Source: Neltuma alba (lineage: Eukaryota > Streptophyta > Magnoliopsida > Fabales > Fabaceae). Taken from it: 64,000 nt of DNA. Shown here in pieces: positions 62,600 through 64,000 of this stretch. The stretch spans positions 62,001-126,000 of the forward strand of contig NW_021637061.1 in assembly GCF_004799145.2 (NCBI RefSeq). The letters are read 5' to 3'. A program made the position numbers and the translations under genes. The notes under the pieces are model-generated. The model did not search any database, had not been told where the DNA came from, and saw only the letters and a program-made list of their open reading frames with translations. The number at the start of each line of letters is the position of its first letter. Positions within the stretch are counted from its first letter, which is position 1.

Positions 62600-62621
62600 T
62601 GTTCAGGATATCTCTCAAGAT
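62600..62621 (-). other. 22-nt leader between 5' LTR and gag; no canonical primer-binding site
   Basis: On the coding strand it reads ATCTTGAGAGATATCC then TGAACA, and the gag ATG follows. It contains no TGG start and no match to the usual initiator-Met site TGGTATCAGAGC. It is complementary over about 12-14 nt to a stretch in the LTR near 62683-62698. Confidence 0.6.
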
Positions 62622-63351
62622 TGTTGGCGGCAGCAAAGGAGGAACAGCAAATCCGGTTCGAGTCGCGTCACAAGGACACTGTCCTTGAGAGATATTCCGC
62701 AACCCCTCGGTGTAACAGGCAGCGGCACTCCCCAGGATCAAACGAACCCTTCCTGCGAAGCAAGGTAGCAGAACAGCGAAAGCAATTGTAACAGCAAACA
62801 CCGCGGGAGAGAAGAGGAAGAGGATGGAACAGTGTATATTCACGCTGCCTGGACAGTCCCTTATATAGGCGCGAATGGCCACATCACCGGAGGACGCATC
62901 CCTCTGTTTCGCCGAGCGGGTACGACCGAAGCAACGTAAGGTTCCGTTGGAGACGGAACAACGCGAACGTTGGTGCACACAACGTTCGCCTACACCCCGC
63001 GAGACGCGTCCGGTCGGCCACAAAATGAAACAGTAAGCCTCTTGACTTTTAACAGGTCCAAAATAAGGCTTTTCTGGTAAGCATAATTTTATTAAAAAAT
63101 ATTCAACAAAGTTTAAAATAATTTTCGTAAAATGAGGCTTTACCGCGTTTAATTCACGCGCAGGGGGGGAAATCGCCGGTTTACAACTGCGTTTCCCTCC
63201 TGGTGGCCTGTTGTTGTGTGCGCGAGGCCCACTTCCCTCTTGGCCCATTTACCCCCCCAAGGATGCTTGATCTCATTTATACACTTAGACTTCTTCTCAT
63301 CTTTCCCATGTGGGACTTTATTTGACACACATATTGCATTATTTCACAACA
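62622..63351 (-). repeat. 5' LTR of the copia element
   Basis: 730 bp with the same ends as the 3' LTR. TATA-type text on the coding strand lies at about 62859-62869. The target duplication CATAC follows. Confidence 0.93.
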
Positions 63352-63356
63352 CATAC

Positions 63357-64000
63357 AATATATAAAATCTGTCAAAAATTAAAAGCTACATTATTTACAT
63401 GTGTTTTTAAGTCAAATGTGGTATTTTCGTCTGGGTAAACTAAAATGATTTTACATAAATAACGTCCTTAATATATAATACATCCCATTATTGTGAAGAG
63501 TAGGGACAGTCCACATACACATGCTTCTTCCAATTTATAACGTTCTTTTGGAGCTACATATGCTCTCTATATATGGCCTATAAGACTGACCATAAATAAA
63601 ACCATGTAATGAAAATGAAAATATGGCCAAAAAGCGAAATTGTACTTTTTCAAGAGACAAAATATTACATTCTTCTCATCACTAATGTATTGTAAGGGGT
63701 TACTTTATGAGCTATAAAATGTATAAAGAACAATGATCATTGATGTGTGATAAGGAATTTTGAGGATCCAACTTTTAATAATCACAAGCAAACGTATTTT
63801 CCTTAGCTCATTTATTGCATCAACTTTTTTTGAGAACAGCTTTAATGTTTGAAAAGTCTATTAAGCCAAGTGTTTAATGAGTAGTGCTCTTTAAATAAAC
63901 ATTGTTTGACCAATAATGAGTGCATTAATAAGGAACGAAATAGCAAATAAATAATTTAATATCTTCTTGAATTATGAAAATGACTTGATTTATGAAATAT
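63357..64000 (+). repeat. Recurring module, copy 4 (continues past the window)
   Basis: GTGAAGAGTAGGGACAGTCC, TATATGGCCTATAAGACTGA, TCACTAATGTATTGTAAGGG, TGATGTGTGATAAGGA and AATAATTTAATATCTTCTTG match copy 3 in order and direction. Confidence 0.6.

Larger units (their letters stand above)
57391..63351 (-). mobile_element. Complete Ty1-copia LTR retrotransposon, 5961 bp
   Basis: Two 730-bp LTRs with TG...CA ends are flanked by the 5-bp duplication CATAC (57386-57390 and 63352-63356). Gene order on the minus strand is gag, zinc knuckle, protease, integrase, reverse transcriptase, RNase H, which is the copia order. The coding region is split into three frames by two single-base shifts, so this copy cannot encode one polyprotein. 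The LTRs differ at 5 positions (0.7%), so insertion was recent. No clade is assigned. Confidence 0.95.

Overview
This is eukaryotic nuclear DNA from a flowering plant, probably a eudicot. It is AT-rich, has GT-AG spliced plant genes, and is dense in plant transposons (Stowaway- and Tourist-like MITEs, CACTA, Mutator-like, Helitron, Ty1-copia, chromovirus-type LTR). The species cannot be named from the sequence. There is no prokaryotic gene organisation and no CRISPR.

Only two host genes are supported. At the left edge (268-366, + strand) lies the last coding exon of a CHCH-domain (twin Cys) mitochondrial-type protein. From 12468 down to 4404 (- strand) lies a four-exon gamma-glutamyl peptidase (GGP, class I glutamine-amidotransferase fold). 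Its exons join in phase and keep the catalytic Cys/His/Glu positions, but the gene carries two independent lesions: a 769-bp Tourist-like transposon with a TAA target duplication inside exon 1, and an in-frame TAG in exon 3. It is annotated as a pseudogene or null allele.

From about 12.7 to 46 kb no host coding sequence is recognised. The tract holds Stowaway-like MITEs, a foldback MITE, a second Tourist-family copy (21824-22606), a CACTA relic with a Pol III tRNA-like segment (26.5-28.1 kb), an array of about eleven ~190-bp repeats ending in a Helitron-type 3' terminus (28.7-30.87 kb), a 2.27-kb solo LTR (37248-39514), and two copies of an unclassified 1.5-1.9-kb repeat. One of those copies carries a Mutator-type MITE with a perfect 9-bp target duplication.

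From about 47 kb to the end, a non-coding module of roughly 1 kb recurs in direct orientation at least five times. It is split by later insertions: a MITE-like element carrying an ORF, a second Mutator-type MITE, a palindromic foldback element built of ~98-bp repeats that is itself split by a CACTA element, and a young complete Ty1-copia element (57391-63351, - strand, TSD CATAC, two 730-bp LTRs differing at 5 sites). The copia gag-pol is broken by two single-base frameshifts. Its leader lacks a normal tRNA primer-binding site and is complementary to its own LTR.

No new multi-gene system was found. The points most worth following are the doubly damaged GGP gene, the tRNA-like core of the CACTA family, the nested foldback/CACTA structure, the Helitron-linked satellite and the copia leader.
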